Assembly: GCA_016713735.1 (NCBI GenBank)
Contig: JADJOP010000001.1
Location: 434,001 to 498,000 of the forward strand
From: Bryobacterales bacterium
GTDB taxonomy: Bacteria; Acidobacteriota; Terriglobia; Bryobacterales; Bryobacteraceae
Length of the DNA stretch: 64,000 nt
Direction of reading: 5' to 3'
The stretch's first letter is position 1; each line of letters begins with the position of its first letter. The position numbers and the translations under genes were made by a program. The notes under the pieces are model-generated. The model made no database searches and was not told the origin of the DNA. It saw nothing but the letters and a program-made list of their open reading frames with translations. Shown here in pieces: positions 45,484-53,776 of this stretch.

Positions 45484-47196
45484 CTAGGGAACCGTTGCGA
45501 TCTGCGCGAGGATGGCGTCGGTAACGGCGTCACGGAACATCACGCCGCCCGAGAGCAGGTTGTCCAGCGACATGAAGTCGTAGGGCATATCCGGATAGAC
45601 GCCGACGTTCTCGATGTAAGAGGTGGTCGGGTAGCCGGGAATGGAGACCGGAGCAGGCCGGGCCATGAGCGTGACTGTAACCGAGGCGGTGGCTTCCGAA
45701 TACGGGCCGACATCGAAGCTGTTCACCGCGCCACCGGCGCCGTTGGTGCGGTAGCCGAACAGTGGGCCGCGCCGGGAGTCCTGAATGACGGCGGAGAAAA
45801 CATCGCTGGCCGAGGAGGAGTACTCATCGGCGACCAGGACAAGCGGCTTGCTGTAGGCCAGAGGGTGAGGCAGGCGCTGCAGGCTCTCGCTGCAGATCGG
45901 GACCGGGCCGGAGCGGCCGCGGAGTTCGCGATAAGCGGATTCGACGTTGCGGAAGTGAGACTCCACCAGGGCGATGACGTGAGGTGGGGCGCCGAGTTCG
46001 ATGGCGCGTTGCCAGGTGTTGTAGAAGGCCGAGACGACGCGGAAGCTGGCACGGATCTCGAAGCCCATCCCTTGGAAGGAGTAGGGGATCAGCCGGCGCA
46101 GGAGTTCCTCGGTGTAGCAGCCGTCGCCGCCGCCGTTGCGCATGATGTCGATGACGAGGCCGTCGGTGTTGTCGTTGAAGAACTGAATTTCGGTATCGAA
46201 CTGGCGCAGCGAGGCGGCGGCCCCGGCGCTGGGCGCGAAGGTGGGGATGCGGATGAAGCCGATGCGCTTGCCGCCGACGGTATAGGTGCCGGAAAAGAAC
46301 GAGTCAGTGGAGAGGCGGCCGAGGCGCTGCACGAAGCCGGAGGGCATGGGGAAGCCGGGGCGGATGCCGAAGCCAAGGACGGCGGGAACGCCGGGGAGTT
46401 CTGGTGCGGGTTCCCGCGACGGCAGTCGCAGGTTGCGGAACTCGGCGATCGGGGCCAGCCACGGGCTGACGATGTCCTCACTGCCGTCATTGGCGGCGGC
46501 GGTTTGCGGGAAGGCGCTGAACGTGGGAGAAGGCGTTGTGCCACCTTCGGCCAGCGGGACGCCGAACTTGGTGACGGGGATCGTGTAGACGCCCTCCTCG
46601 CCGGTGGTGCGGGAACGGATGGTGAGGGCCACCTCATCACCGATGTTGCGGGCGCGCGGGTTGCTGGACTCCGACGTCGAAAAAACTCGTTGCAGCGCGG
46701 TGCGGCGGCGGGCCGAGTGGTTGCCGCTGGCCACGGTCAGTGAGTTGACGGCTACAACGTCGGCAATTGGGACGCCGTCGACGGCGACAACCTCGTCGCC
46801 GATCTGGAAGGGAAAGCTCGACACGGGCAGAGCAGCGCGGCTGATGGAGTCGATGCGCGGCACATCCTGGTAATAGTCGGCATGCAGCGGAAGGCTGATG
46901 CGGTAGAGCGAGGGCGAGCTGAAGCTGGAATGGGAATCCTCAAGCGAGGCGACATACTCGCCGCACACCTGGTAGAAGTCCATATCGGTCTTCGCGGCGC
47001 GGGCGCGGGCGATCCAGGGTCCGAGGTTGTAGAGGTCAAAGCCGGTGAACTCCTGCTTCCACTGGTAGGGGGCGTAGTATTTGGCATACTGCGCGGCCAG
47101 GATGCGAAGGTCGAGTTCCTTCTGATCGGGCGTGAGGCCGGCCATCAGCGCCGGGGCGAGAGAGGCGAGTGCGAGCAGTGTGGTGAGAATGCGCAT
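45484..47196 (-). CDS. Exported S41-family peptidase (paralogue 2)
   Basis: A 570-residue exported peptidase. The start at 47196 (MRILTTLLALASLAPALMA) was chosen because it gives a signal peptide and follows the previous stop by one base. It shares with the other two paralogues the opening LTPDQKELDL, the SLEDSHSSF segment, a PDZ-like GDEVVAVDGVPI and the core NGGGDGCYTEELL. The nucleophile segment is SSSASD and the expected Lys position is Ala in GYRTNGAGGAV. It is the second gene of a tandem pair; about 40 residues of Pro/Ala-rich insert separate PDZ and core. Confidence 0.85.
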   Translation of the reverse strand: MRILTTLLALASLAPALMAGLTPDQKELDLRILAAQYAKYYAPYQWKQEFTGFDLYNLGPWIARARAAKTDMDFYQVCGEYVASLEDSHSSFSSPSLYRISLPLHADYYQDVPRIDSISRAALPVSSFPFQIGDEVVAVDGVPIADVVAVNSLTVASGNHSARRRTALQRVFSTSESSNPRARNIGDEVALTIRSRTTGEEGVYTIPVTKFGVPLAEGGTTPSPTFSAFPQTAAANDGSEDIVSPWLAPIAEFRNLRLPSREPAPELPGVPAVLGFGIRPGFPMPSGFVQRLGRLSTDSFFSGTYTVGGKRIGFIRIPTFAPSAGAAASLRQFDTEIQFFNDNTDGLVIDIMRNGGGDGCYTEELLRRLIPYSFQGMGFEIRASFRVVSAFYNTWQRAIELGAPPHVIALVESHFRNVESAYRELRGRSGPVPICSESLQRLPHPLAYSKPLVLVADEYSSSASDVFSAVIQDSRRGPLFGYRTNGAGGAVNSFDVGPYSEATASVTVTLMARPAPVSIPGYPTTSYIENVGVYPDMPYDFMSLDNLLSGGVMFRDAVTDAILAQIATVP

Positions 47197-47197
47197 G

Positions 47198-48920
47198 TTA
47201 TTGCCCCTTGGCGATCTCGTCGAGGATCGCTTGCGTGAATGCATCGGTGAAGAGTTTGCCGCCGGAGAGGAGGTTGTCGCGCGTCATGTAGTCGAAGGGG
47301 ATGTCGGGCCGGACGCCGATGTTTTCCAGGCGGTTGGTGGTGCCGTAGTCGTCGGTGCCGATGTAGCGGTTGCGCGCCCCGATGGTCCAGGTGACGGTGG
47401 TGTAGCTCTCTCGAATAGAAGCCGGTGTTCATGCCAAAGACGGCGCCGCCGGCGCCGTTGGTGCGGTAGCCGAACAACGGTCCGAGGCCGGCTTCCTGCA
47501 AGATGGCGGAGGCATAGTCGGCGTACGAGATGCTCAGTTCATCGGTGAGCACGATGAGCGGCTTGGAGTAGGCCAGGGTGTTGCCGAAGCGGTCACGGGC
47601 AGTGTCGCGCTCGAGAGTGAGGGTGCAGGCGGGCAGGACTTCGGTGAGGCCGCGGTTCTGGTTGTAGGCATCGCGGATGGCTTGCACCACCAGGCGAAAC
47701 TGCTCCATTAACTCTTCGGGAAGGCCGAGCCCCTCCAGTTCGACGAGCTGGGCTTCGGCCTGGGTGAGGACGAAGCGCGTGGCGCGCAGTTGATCGCCGA
47801 GAGCGAAGTAGGGATAGGGGATGAGCAGGTCCATCGCATCTTCGGCGTAGCAGTTGCCGCCGGTGTTGCGGGTCAGGTCAAGGACGAGGCCGTCGGTGTT
47901 GGCATTGAGGAAGGTGACCTCGGCGAAGAGTTCGTTGAGGGCGGTGAAGTCGTTGGCGGGGGAGAAATTGGGGAAGCGGAGATAGCCGATGCGCTTGCCG
48001 CCTGACTGGTAGATGCCGGAGAAATGGAAATCGGAGGCGCGAGAGCCGAGACGCGTTTGGAAGCCCTGCGGCAGGGTGAAGTAGGGGTTGCGGCGGCCAA
48101 GTCCGCGCATGCGCTGGGCGCCGAACGCGGCCGGGTTCCAGGCCTTCGTCTGGAGGGATTCGAGCATCGGAGCTGTCCCCATGGGCAGGCCGTAGTGATT
48201 GAGTTGGGCCTCGCCTGTAGTGCGCCCCTGGGCGCGGGCGTTGGGCGAGGGGACAGGGCCGGCCGAGGTGAGCGGGTAGCCGGACTTCTCCCAGTCCAGT
48301 TCGTAGGTTTCCAAATTGCCCGTGGCGGCGCGGCGGATCTCCACGCGCAGCTTGTCGCCGGCCTCGGGGGCGCGGGGATAGACCGACTGGACACGAAAGA
48401 AGAGATACTGCGCGGCGAGCCGGCGCGTGGCGCGCTCATTGGCGAACACGACTGTGCGGCTCAGTTCTGAGAGCCAGTATTCGACGGGGCGGCCATCGAG
48501 CGAGACGACCTCATCGCCGATAGCGAACGGGTAGTCGGCGCTGGGCAGGGCGGTGCGGTCGATGAAGTCGACGAGCACCTTGCCCTCATAGACATCGGCG
48601 TCGATGGGGACGCTGGCGATGAACGTGGAGAGGTTGGTGGCCGTGGAATGGGTGTCTTTCAATGACGCGATGTATTCGGCCTGAATTTCGTAGTATTCGA
48701 TATCGGTCTTGGCGGCGCGGATGCGGTCCACCCAGGGTTGAATTTTGAAGAGGTCGACGCCGAACAGGTCGCGCTTGAACTCATAGGGGCCATACTGTTG
48801 GGCGAAAACGCCGGCCAGGTGTTGAAAGTCCAACAGGCGTTGTTCGGGGGTCATCTGGGCCTGTGCCGAGAGGGGCAGCAGGGTCAGCAGGACCGTGGCG
48901 AGGCAAAGAAATCTCTTCAT
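47198..48920 (-). CDS. Exported S41-family peptidase (paralogue 3), frameshifted near the end
   Basis: First gene of the tandem pair, with a signal peptide (MKRFLCLATVLLTLLPLSAQAQ). Segments match paralogues 1 and 2: MTPEQRLLDFQHLA, SLKDTHSTATN, GDEVVSLDGRPV, RNTGGNCYAEDAMDLL and the nucleophile segment SISYAD followed by GYRTNGAGGAV. After GMNTGFYS the frame turns into His/Arg-rich nonsense. The next frame reads a normal end with NRLENIGVRPDIP and stops at 47198, one base before the next start. One extra base in GAGAGAG at 47405-47413 explains it. GAGGA lies before the start. Confidence 0.85.
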
Positions 48921-48936
48921 GGTTCCTCTTATGGGG

Positions 48937-50127
48937 TTATGGGACGAACAAAGGCGCGGATAAGTTCCGGCTATTTCCGGCTTCGATTACCGAATAACCC
49001 GCGGATGATTTCCGCACATCGGCGGTTCCACGATAGTTTCCGGGCAGGGCAGCAAGCCAGACAGTGAAGGATGTGTGCACGCGCTGGTAGCCTCCGATCC
49101 ACCGGAACGTCTTGGTATCCATCAGTGTCCCACGGTCAATGGACTTCCGCAGGCCTTCGGCGTAGGGAGTGGATCCGAATTCGATGCCGCGGGCCACGGC
49201 CTGTCCGTTCCAGGGCAGGGTCGTATTGCGGCGGTTTTCCATCCAATCGCCGAGCCAGGGGTTGTCGGAGGCGGGAAAGGTGTAGCCGATGAGGACGGGA
49301 AACTTCGCGTTGTAGAGGGTGAACCAGTGTTCCTGGCGCGTGGGATCGAGCCGCCAGGCGGTGTAGCGGCCGTCGTTCTCCTTCACCATGGGCCGGGCGT
49401 CGAACTCGCCGGCGGCGGACTTCATGCGCGGCCAGCGGTGTTCGCCAAGTTGCATCGCGTCGCCGCGGGTGGCGTCCATGTCGAGCATCGTCGCGCCGGA
49501 CTCGACAAACGGCGGGCCGAAGGTGGCGTGTTGCATCCAGTTCACCGGGCGGTCAAAGGGCAGTAGGTTCTCCACCCATTCGTCCACTTGCAGGCCGGTG
49601 GCTCCGCGGGCCAGCGTAATGCGGCGACCGGCGCGGAAGCGGGTGGTGCGCAGTTCGGCCTCAACATCAATCGAGACCGCGTCCGGCGTCACGCTGTGGC
49701 GCACGAGTTTCCATTCCACAATGGGCGCTTCGCCGTGGTTGCCGAGGCCGTTGCGCGCTTCCTCCTCAGACGAGACGGGGCCATAGAACGGGAAGCAGAG
49801 CAGGTGGCCCATATAGCCGGAGTGCAGAACGCGGTGCGGGTTGTCGCCATAGAGCGCATCGTGTTTGGCCGGATTGTAGGCGTAGGGTTCGATGGTCGGG
49901 TAGTGGGGAATGCGGAAGGGATTCACCTGCCGGGCGGAGTCGCCGGTGAGGAAGCGGAGTTCGGCGATATGCCCCCCGCCTTTCAACACGGAGGCGCGCA
50001 CGACGCCATTGGAGAGGACATAGGCCTGCCGCCCGTGGATCTGTTCTTCGGCGAAGCGCGGCGGTTGGGCCAGCAGGGGAAACGCAAGCACGGGGAGCGC
50101 GAGCAGGCTGGCGGTGAGCGTTCTCAT
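48937..50127 (-). CDS. Exported mutarotase-like beta-sandwich protein
   Basis: A 396-residue secreted protein; the start at 50127 (MRTLTASLLALPVLAFPLLAQ) gives the signal peptide. The body has the look of the galactose-mutarotase-like superfamily (GGHIAELRF, LQVDEWVENLLPFDRPVNWMQHATFGPPFV), which includes sugar epimerases and uncharacterised carbohydrate-binding enzymes. Catalytic His/Glu could not be assigned with certainty. A TATGAT box lies 6 nt before the ATG. It is divergent from the PaiB-like gene and followed 16 bp later by the S41 pair. Confidence 0.7.
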   Translation of the reverse strand: MRTLTASLLALPVLAFPLLAQPPRFAEEQIHGRQAYVLSNGVVRASVLKGGGHIAELRFLTGDSARQVNPFRIPHYPTIEPYAYNPAKHDALYGDNPHRVLHSGYMGHLLCFPFYGPVSSEEEARNGLGNHGEAPIVEWKLVRHSVTPDAVSIDVEAELRTTRFRAGRRITLARGATGLQVDEWVENLLPFDRPVNWMQHATFGPPFVESGATMLDMDATRGDAMQLGEHRWPRMKSAAGEFDARPMVKENDGRYTAWRLDPTRQEHWFTLYNAKFPVLIGYTFPASDNPWLGDWMENRRNTTLPWNGQAVARGIEFGSTPYAEGLRKSIDRGTLMDTKTFRWIGGYQRVHTSFTVWLAALPGNYRGTADVRKSSAGYSVIEAGNSRNLSAPLFVP

Positions 50128-50133
50128 GTGAGG

Positions 50134-50139
50134 ATCATA
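50134..50139 (-). promoter_or_regulatory. Candidate -10 box (TATGAT), leaderless transcript
   Basis: TATGAT, six bases (CCTCAC), then the ATG at 50127 on the minus strand. Confidence 0.5.
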
Positions 50140-50157
50140 TAGAACAAGGAGGGCGGC

Positions 50158-50820
50158 ATGCTCAGCAAGCCCCATGACGATTTGCTGGATGGCGAGGAGT
50201 GGCGGGCCTTTCTCCGCGAGAATAGCTTCGGCCAGGTGATCGCGCCGGGGCGGGGACGCGACATGCCCGTAGTGACGCCGCTGCACTTTGCCCTCGGACG
50301 CGACGACGCGGCCGTGTTTCACCTGCAGCGGGCCAATCCGCTACTGCAAGCCCTGCGCGACAACCCGGCGTGCCTGCTGGCTGTGATCGGCAGCTATGTC
50401 TACATTCCGTCGGAGTGGAACGCCGCGCCTGAGGACGAGGCGCGGTGGGGCGTGCCGACCAGCTACTACGCCGCGGTTCAGGCAAGCTGCACGGCGGAAA
50501 TCGTGGATGACGCCGAAGGGATTGCCTACATCCTGAACCAGCTGATGAAGCGCTATGAGGCCGCCGGCAGCGGGCATGAGCGGGTGGAGCCGGGCGACTC
50601 CCCCTACGGCAAACTGCTGGGCGCCATCACCGGCGTGCGGCTGAACATGACGCGCGTGACAGGCAAATTCAAGTTCGGCGGCAACCGCGACACGGCGCAC
50701 CGGCTGCGGGTGGCCGAGCGGCTGGCCGGGCGGAACGGCCCGCTGGATGCCTCGGCGCGGGCCCACCTATTGCGCCGTGATGAGGCGCGGCGCCCATCCG
50801 ACGCGGCCGGCGACGAATGA
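50158..50820 (+). CDS. PaiB-like FMN-binding protein
   Basis: A 220-residue protein of the PaiB/FMN-binding split-barrel family (PF04299 type). It has PVVTPLHFAL, the YVYIPSEWN segment and the VPTSYYAAVQASC strand where PaiB has VPTWNY. In Bacillus PaiB represses sporulation and protease genes, but most homologues are uncharacterised flavin-binding proteins. AAGGAGGG four bases before the start is a strong ribosome-binding site. First gene of a plus-strand run with rhodanese and ArsC-like genes. Confidence 0.85.
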   Translation: MLSKPHDDLLDGEEWRAFLRENSFGQVIAPGRGRDMPVVTPLHFALGRDDAAVFHLQRANPLLQALRDNPACLLAVIGSYVYIPSEWNAAPEDEARWGVPTSYYAAVQASCTAEIVDDAEGIAYILNQLMKRYEAAGSGHERVEPGDSPYGKLLGAITGVRLNMTRVTGKFKFGGNRDTAHRLRVAERLAGRNGPLDASARAHLLRRDEARRPSDAAGDE

Positions 50821-50835
50821 TAGAATCAGCCGCGA

Positions 50836-51186
50836 ATGGGTGACGACCAGTCCGCACTGCCGTATGAACTTTCACCGCGCGAGGTGAAAGCGAAGCTCGA
50901 CGCCGGCGAAGCCGTGACGCTGCTCGACGTGCGCGAACCGTTTGAGCATACGCTGACGCGCATCGAGGGGTGCGAACTCGTGCCCATGAACACCGTGCCG
51001 GCGCGCCTGCAACACATTGAGGGTCTCGCCGAAGAGGGCCTGCTCGTGGTGTATTGCCATCACGGTGTGCGCAGCCTGAGCGTGGTGAGCTGGCTGCGGG
51101 CGCAGGGCGTGGCCAATTGCATCTCCATGTCGGGCGGCATTGAAGGTTGGTCGCTTGAGGTGGACCGGAGAGTCCCCAGGTATTGA
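50836..51186 (+). CDS. Rhodanese-domain sulfurtransferase
   Basis: A 116-residue single rhodanese domain. The active-site loop is C74-H-H-G-V-R-S, with LLDVREPFEH and SMSGGIEGW as the usual N- and C-terminal markers. It should carry a persulfide on Cys74 and pass sulfur to an unknown acceptor. It resembles the C-terminal rhodanese of MoeB/ThiF-like proteins. It lies 15 bp after the PaiB-like gene and 2 bp before the ArsC-like gene. Confidence 0.9.
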   Translation: MGDDQSALPYELSPREVKAKLDAGEAVTLLDVREPFEHTLTRIEGCELVPMNTVPARLQHIEGLAEEGLLVVYCHHGVRSLSVVSWLRAQGVANCISMSGGIEGWSLEVDRRVPRY

Positions 51187-51188
51187 CG

Positions 51189-51524
51189 ATGAAACTGTAT
51201 TGGAAGAAGACCTGTTCGACGTGCCGCGATGCGCGGAAATATTTGCTGGAGTTGGGCGCGAAGTTTGAGGATGTGGATCTCGCCCCAGGGCTGAGCGTGG
51301 CTGAACTCGAGGCCCTCATCGGCAAGCGCGACTACCAGCAATTTCTCAATTTCCGCAACGAGCTCTACCGCGAGCGGGGGATGAAGCAGAACCCGCCCAC
51401 GCGCGAGGAAGCGCTGCGCCTGATGTCGGAGAATCCAAACCTGGTGCGGCGTCCGCTGCTGGTGAAAGGCAGGTCGATCGTGATCGGGTTCGACAAGGAT
51501 GCGATGAAGGAGATGGCCCAATGA
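51189..51524 (+). CDS. ArsC/Spx-family thioredoxin-fold protein
   Basis: A 111-residue protein of the arsenate reductase/Spx family. It has the C9-S-T-C12 motif in KKTCSTCRDARKYL, YQQFLNFRNELYRERG, and the conserved RRPLLVKGRSIVIGFD. Classic ArsC uses one Cys and a distal Arg triad; a CxxC pair is more like Spx/YffB-type members, so arsenate reduction is not certain. ATG 51189 was preferred to TTG 51183. Its stop overlaps the next gene by 4 bp. Confidence 0.85.
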   Translation: MKLYWKKTCSTCRDARKYLLELGAKFEDVDLAPGLSVAELEALIGKRDYQQFLNFRNELYRERGMKQNPPTREEALRLMSENPNLVRRPLLVKGRSIVIGFDKDAMKEMAQ

Positions 51525-52756
51525 AGCGCCGAGATTTCTTTGAGACAGCCATGGCGACGCAACTGGGCGCCGCGCCGCTGCTGCAAGCGGCCCAGGTGGG
51601 GACGCGCCCGGCGATGAAGATCACCGACATCAAGATGTGGCTGGTAGGCGTGGGCGGGCGCAACCTGTGCTTCGTTAAGGTGGAAACCGACCAGGGCATT
51701 CACGGCATCGGCGAGGCCTATTCGTGCGGCCCTGACGAGGCCACGCGGGCCGTGGTGATGGACTTCAAGCCGTGGCTGGTCGGCCAGGACCCGCGCAACA
51801 TCGAACACATCTGGAACCTGATGTACAACTTCACGCGCTTCCCCGGCGGCATGGTGGTGAACGCGGCCATGTCGGGCATCGACCACGCGCTGTGGGACAT
51901 CGCGGGCAAAGCGGCCGGGCTGCCCACCTATATGCTGCTCGGCGGCAAAGTGCGCGACAAGATTCGCGTCTACGAGAGTTGCGGCGGCTCGACACCGCGC
52001 GAGTTGGCCGAAAACGGCAAGCGCCTGGTGGAGAAATACGGCTATACGGCGCTCAAGATGCGCCCGCAGCCGGGCAAGGACAACCAACTTCCCTACAACG
52101 CCGTGACGCGCCAGGCCGGCGAGCGGGTGCGGGCGCTGCGCGACGCCGTGGGGCCGGACGTGGACATCGGCTGCGACATCCACGCCCGCTTCTTTGAGGT
52201 ACGCCGGGCGGCGGCGCTGGCCAAGGCCATTGAACCTTATCATCCGATGTGGCTTGAGGAGCCCATCCGTCCGGAAAACGAGCACGCCATGCAGAAGCTG
52301 GCCGAACAGGTGAACATCCCGCTGGCCAGCGGCGAGTGCAACTACACGCGGCACGAGTTCCGCAAGATACTCGCGTTGCAGGCGCTCGATATCGTGCAGC
52401 CGGACATCTGCGTGTGCGGCGGTCTGCTGGAGATGAAAAAGATCGCCACCATGGCCGAGGCGCATTACGTGATGGTGGCCCCGCACAACCCGATGGGCCC
52501 GCTGGCCACGGCGGTGAACGTGCATTTCGCCGCCTCGACTCCGAATTTCCTCGTCCTCGAGTATCATCCCGATGATGTCTCGCCGCGCAAGGATTTGCTC
52601 AAAGAGCCGCTGATGGTGAAGGACGGCTACATCCCGTTGCCGACCAAGCCGGGCCTGGGCGTGGAGCTGAACGAAGAAGCCTTCCGGCACTACCCGCCCA
52701 AGCCCTGGCACCGCGGCTTCGACTACCGCGTCGACGGCAGCGTGGCCTACATTTAA
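51521..52756 (+). CDS. Enolase-superfamily sugar-acid dehydratase (galactonate dehydratase-like)
   Basis: A 411-residue member of the mandelate racemase/muconate lactonising enzyme group. Metal ligands D219 (in CDIHARF), E246 (WLEEPI) and E272 (SGECN) are present, with H221 and H322 (VAPHNPMGP) as probable catalytic residues. This set matches D-galactonate-type dehydratases. The N-terminus MKRRDFFETAMATQ resembles a twin-arginine signal, which is common for this family in Acidobacteriota and Planctomycetes, so export is possible. It ends the run with PaiB-like, rhodanese and ArsC-like genes. Confidence 0.88.
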   Translation: MKRRDFFETAMATQLGAAPLLQAAQVGTRPAMKITDIKMWLVGVGGRNLCFVKVETDQGIHGIGEAYSCGPDEATRAVVMDFKPWLVGQDPRNIEHIWNLMYNFTRFPGGMVVNAAMSGIDHALWDIAGKAAGLPTYMLLGGKVRDKIRVYESCGGSTPRELAENGKRLVEKYGYTALKMRPQPGKDNQLPYNAVTRQAGERVRALRDAVGPDVDIGCDIHARFFEVRRAAALAKAIEPYHPMWLEEPIRPENEHAMQKLAEQVNIPLASGECNYTRHEFRKILALQALDIVQPDICVCGGLLEMKKIATMAEAHYVMVAPHNPMGPLATAVNVHFAASTPNFLVLEYHPDDVSPRKDLLKEPLMVKDGYIPLPTKPGLGVELNEEAFRHYPPKPWHRGFDYRVDGSVAYI

Positions 52757-52860
52757 CGCAGCGCGGCGGCGGGCCAGAGGCGGGCCAGTGTGGCACGGCC
52801 ACCCCTCATGAGCGCTTTTTGTCTGGAATTGCGCCTGTTTGTATGGAGAGGCTGGATTCC

Positions 52861-53223
52861 ATGTGGGTTGGCGCGGTTCTCATCGGGGTGGCGCTGCTGT
52901 GCACGCTGCTGGTGGCGATGTCGGTTGTGAATCTCCATAGCGAGCGGCCGGCGGGAGGCAGGCTGGCAGTGATCTACACACTGGCGTTGATGGCCGTGCT
53001 GTGGGTGGTGTTAGGGGCGATGCTGCTGTTTTGCCACGGCGGGAGGCAGGGTGTGCCGCCGGGTTTCGTGCTGATGGTGTACGTGATGGGAGCCGTGGCC
53101 GAGGTGGCTTCGCTCGTCGTCCTGGCTGACCGCAACGCCGACCGGATTGCGGTGATCGGGCTGCGCACGGGCATTGTCGCCATTCCCCTGATGTTGGTAT
53201 TCTTTGCCGGACTGAGCCTGTAG
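52861..53223 (+). CDS. Small four-helix membrane protein
   Basis: A 120-residue polytopic protein with four hydrophobic segments (VGAVLIGVALLCTLLVAMSV, VIYTLALMAVLWVVLGAMLL, VLMVYVMGAVAEVASLVVLA, GIVAIPLMLVFFAGL). The start at 52861 has GGAGAGG nine bases upstream; earlier ATG and TTG codons at 52843 and 52819 lack this. No family is recognised. It lies 4 bp before the CbrC-like gene. Confidence 0.65.
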   Translation: MWVGAVLIGVALLCTLLVAMSVVNLHSERPAGGRLAVIYTLALMAVLWVVLGAMLLFCHGGRQGVPPGFVLMVYVMGAVAEVASLVVLADRNADRIAVIGLRTGIVAIPLMLVFFAGLSL

Positions 53224-53227
53224 CGCG

Positions 53228-53770
53228 ATGCAACTCCCCTCGTTCCCCTATCACCCCGACCCGGTCCTCAGTGGCAGCATCGTGCCGGCTGAGACCGTCT
53301 GCGCCTGCTGCGGCCAGCGGCGGGGCTACGTCTATGCCGGGCCCGTGTATGCGGAGGAAGAAGGGCTCGACGATGCGTTGTGCCCGTGGTGCATCGCCGA
53401 TGGTTCGGCGAGCGAACGATTCGATGCGACGTTTGTGGATGAGGACGCCATCGAAGGGGAGTTGCCGGAAGAGGTAGTGCAAGCGGTGTCGCGCCGCACG
53501 CCGGGCTATAACGCCTGGCAGCAGGAGCGCTGGTTCGCCTGTTGCGAGGATGCGATGGCCTTTGTCGAGCCGTTCGGCGCGGCGGAATTGCAAGGCAAGT
53601 ACATGCGCCTGCAGGGCGAGGCGATGATGCTCATCGTGCACGAGCTGGGCATCTCAGGCGGCGCGGCCACGCGCTTCATGAACTCGATGGATCGCGCCAA
53701 GGGGCCGACGGCCTACCTCTTCGCCTGCCGCCATTGCGACACGATGAGGATCTACATCGATTCGCTATGA
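53228..53770 (+). CDS. CbrC-like (UPF0167) protein
   Basis: A 180-residue protein of the UPF0167 family, to which E. coli CbrC belongs (linked there to colicin E2 tolerance). It opens LPSFPYHPDPV, followed by zinc-ligand-like pairs CACCGQRRGYVYAGPVY and LCPWCIADGSASERF, then WFACCEDAMAF and the terminal ACRHCD. The six or more Cys suggest structural zinc. Its biochemical role is unknown in any organism. Confidence 0.88.
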   Translation: MQLPSFPYHPDPVLSGSIVPAETVCACCGQRRGYVYAGPVYAEEEGLDDALCPWCIADGSASERFDATFVDEDAIEGELPEEVVQAVSRRTPGYNAWQQERWFACCEDAMAFVEPFGAAELQGKYMRLQGEAMMLIVHELGISGGAATRFMNSMDRAKGPTAYLFACRHCDTMRIYIDSL

Positions 53771-53776
53771 GCGAAC

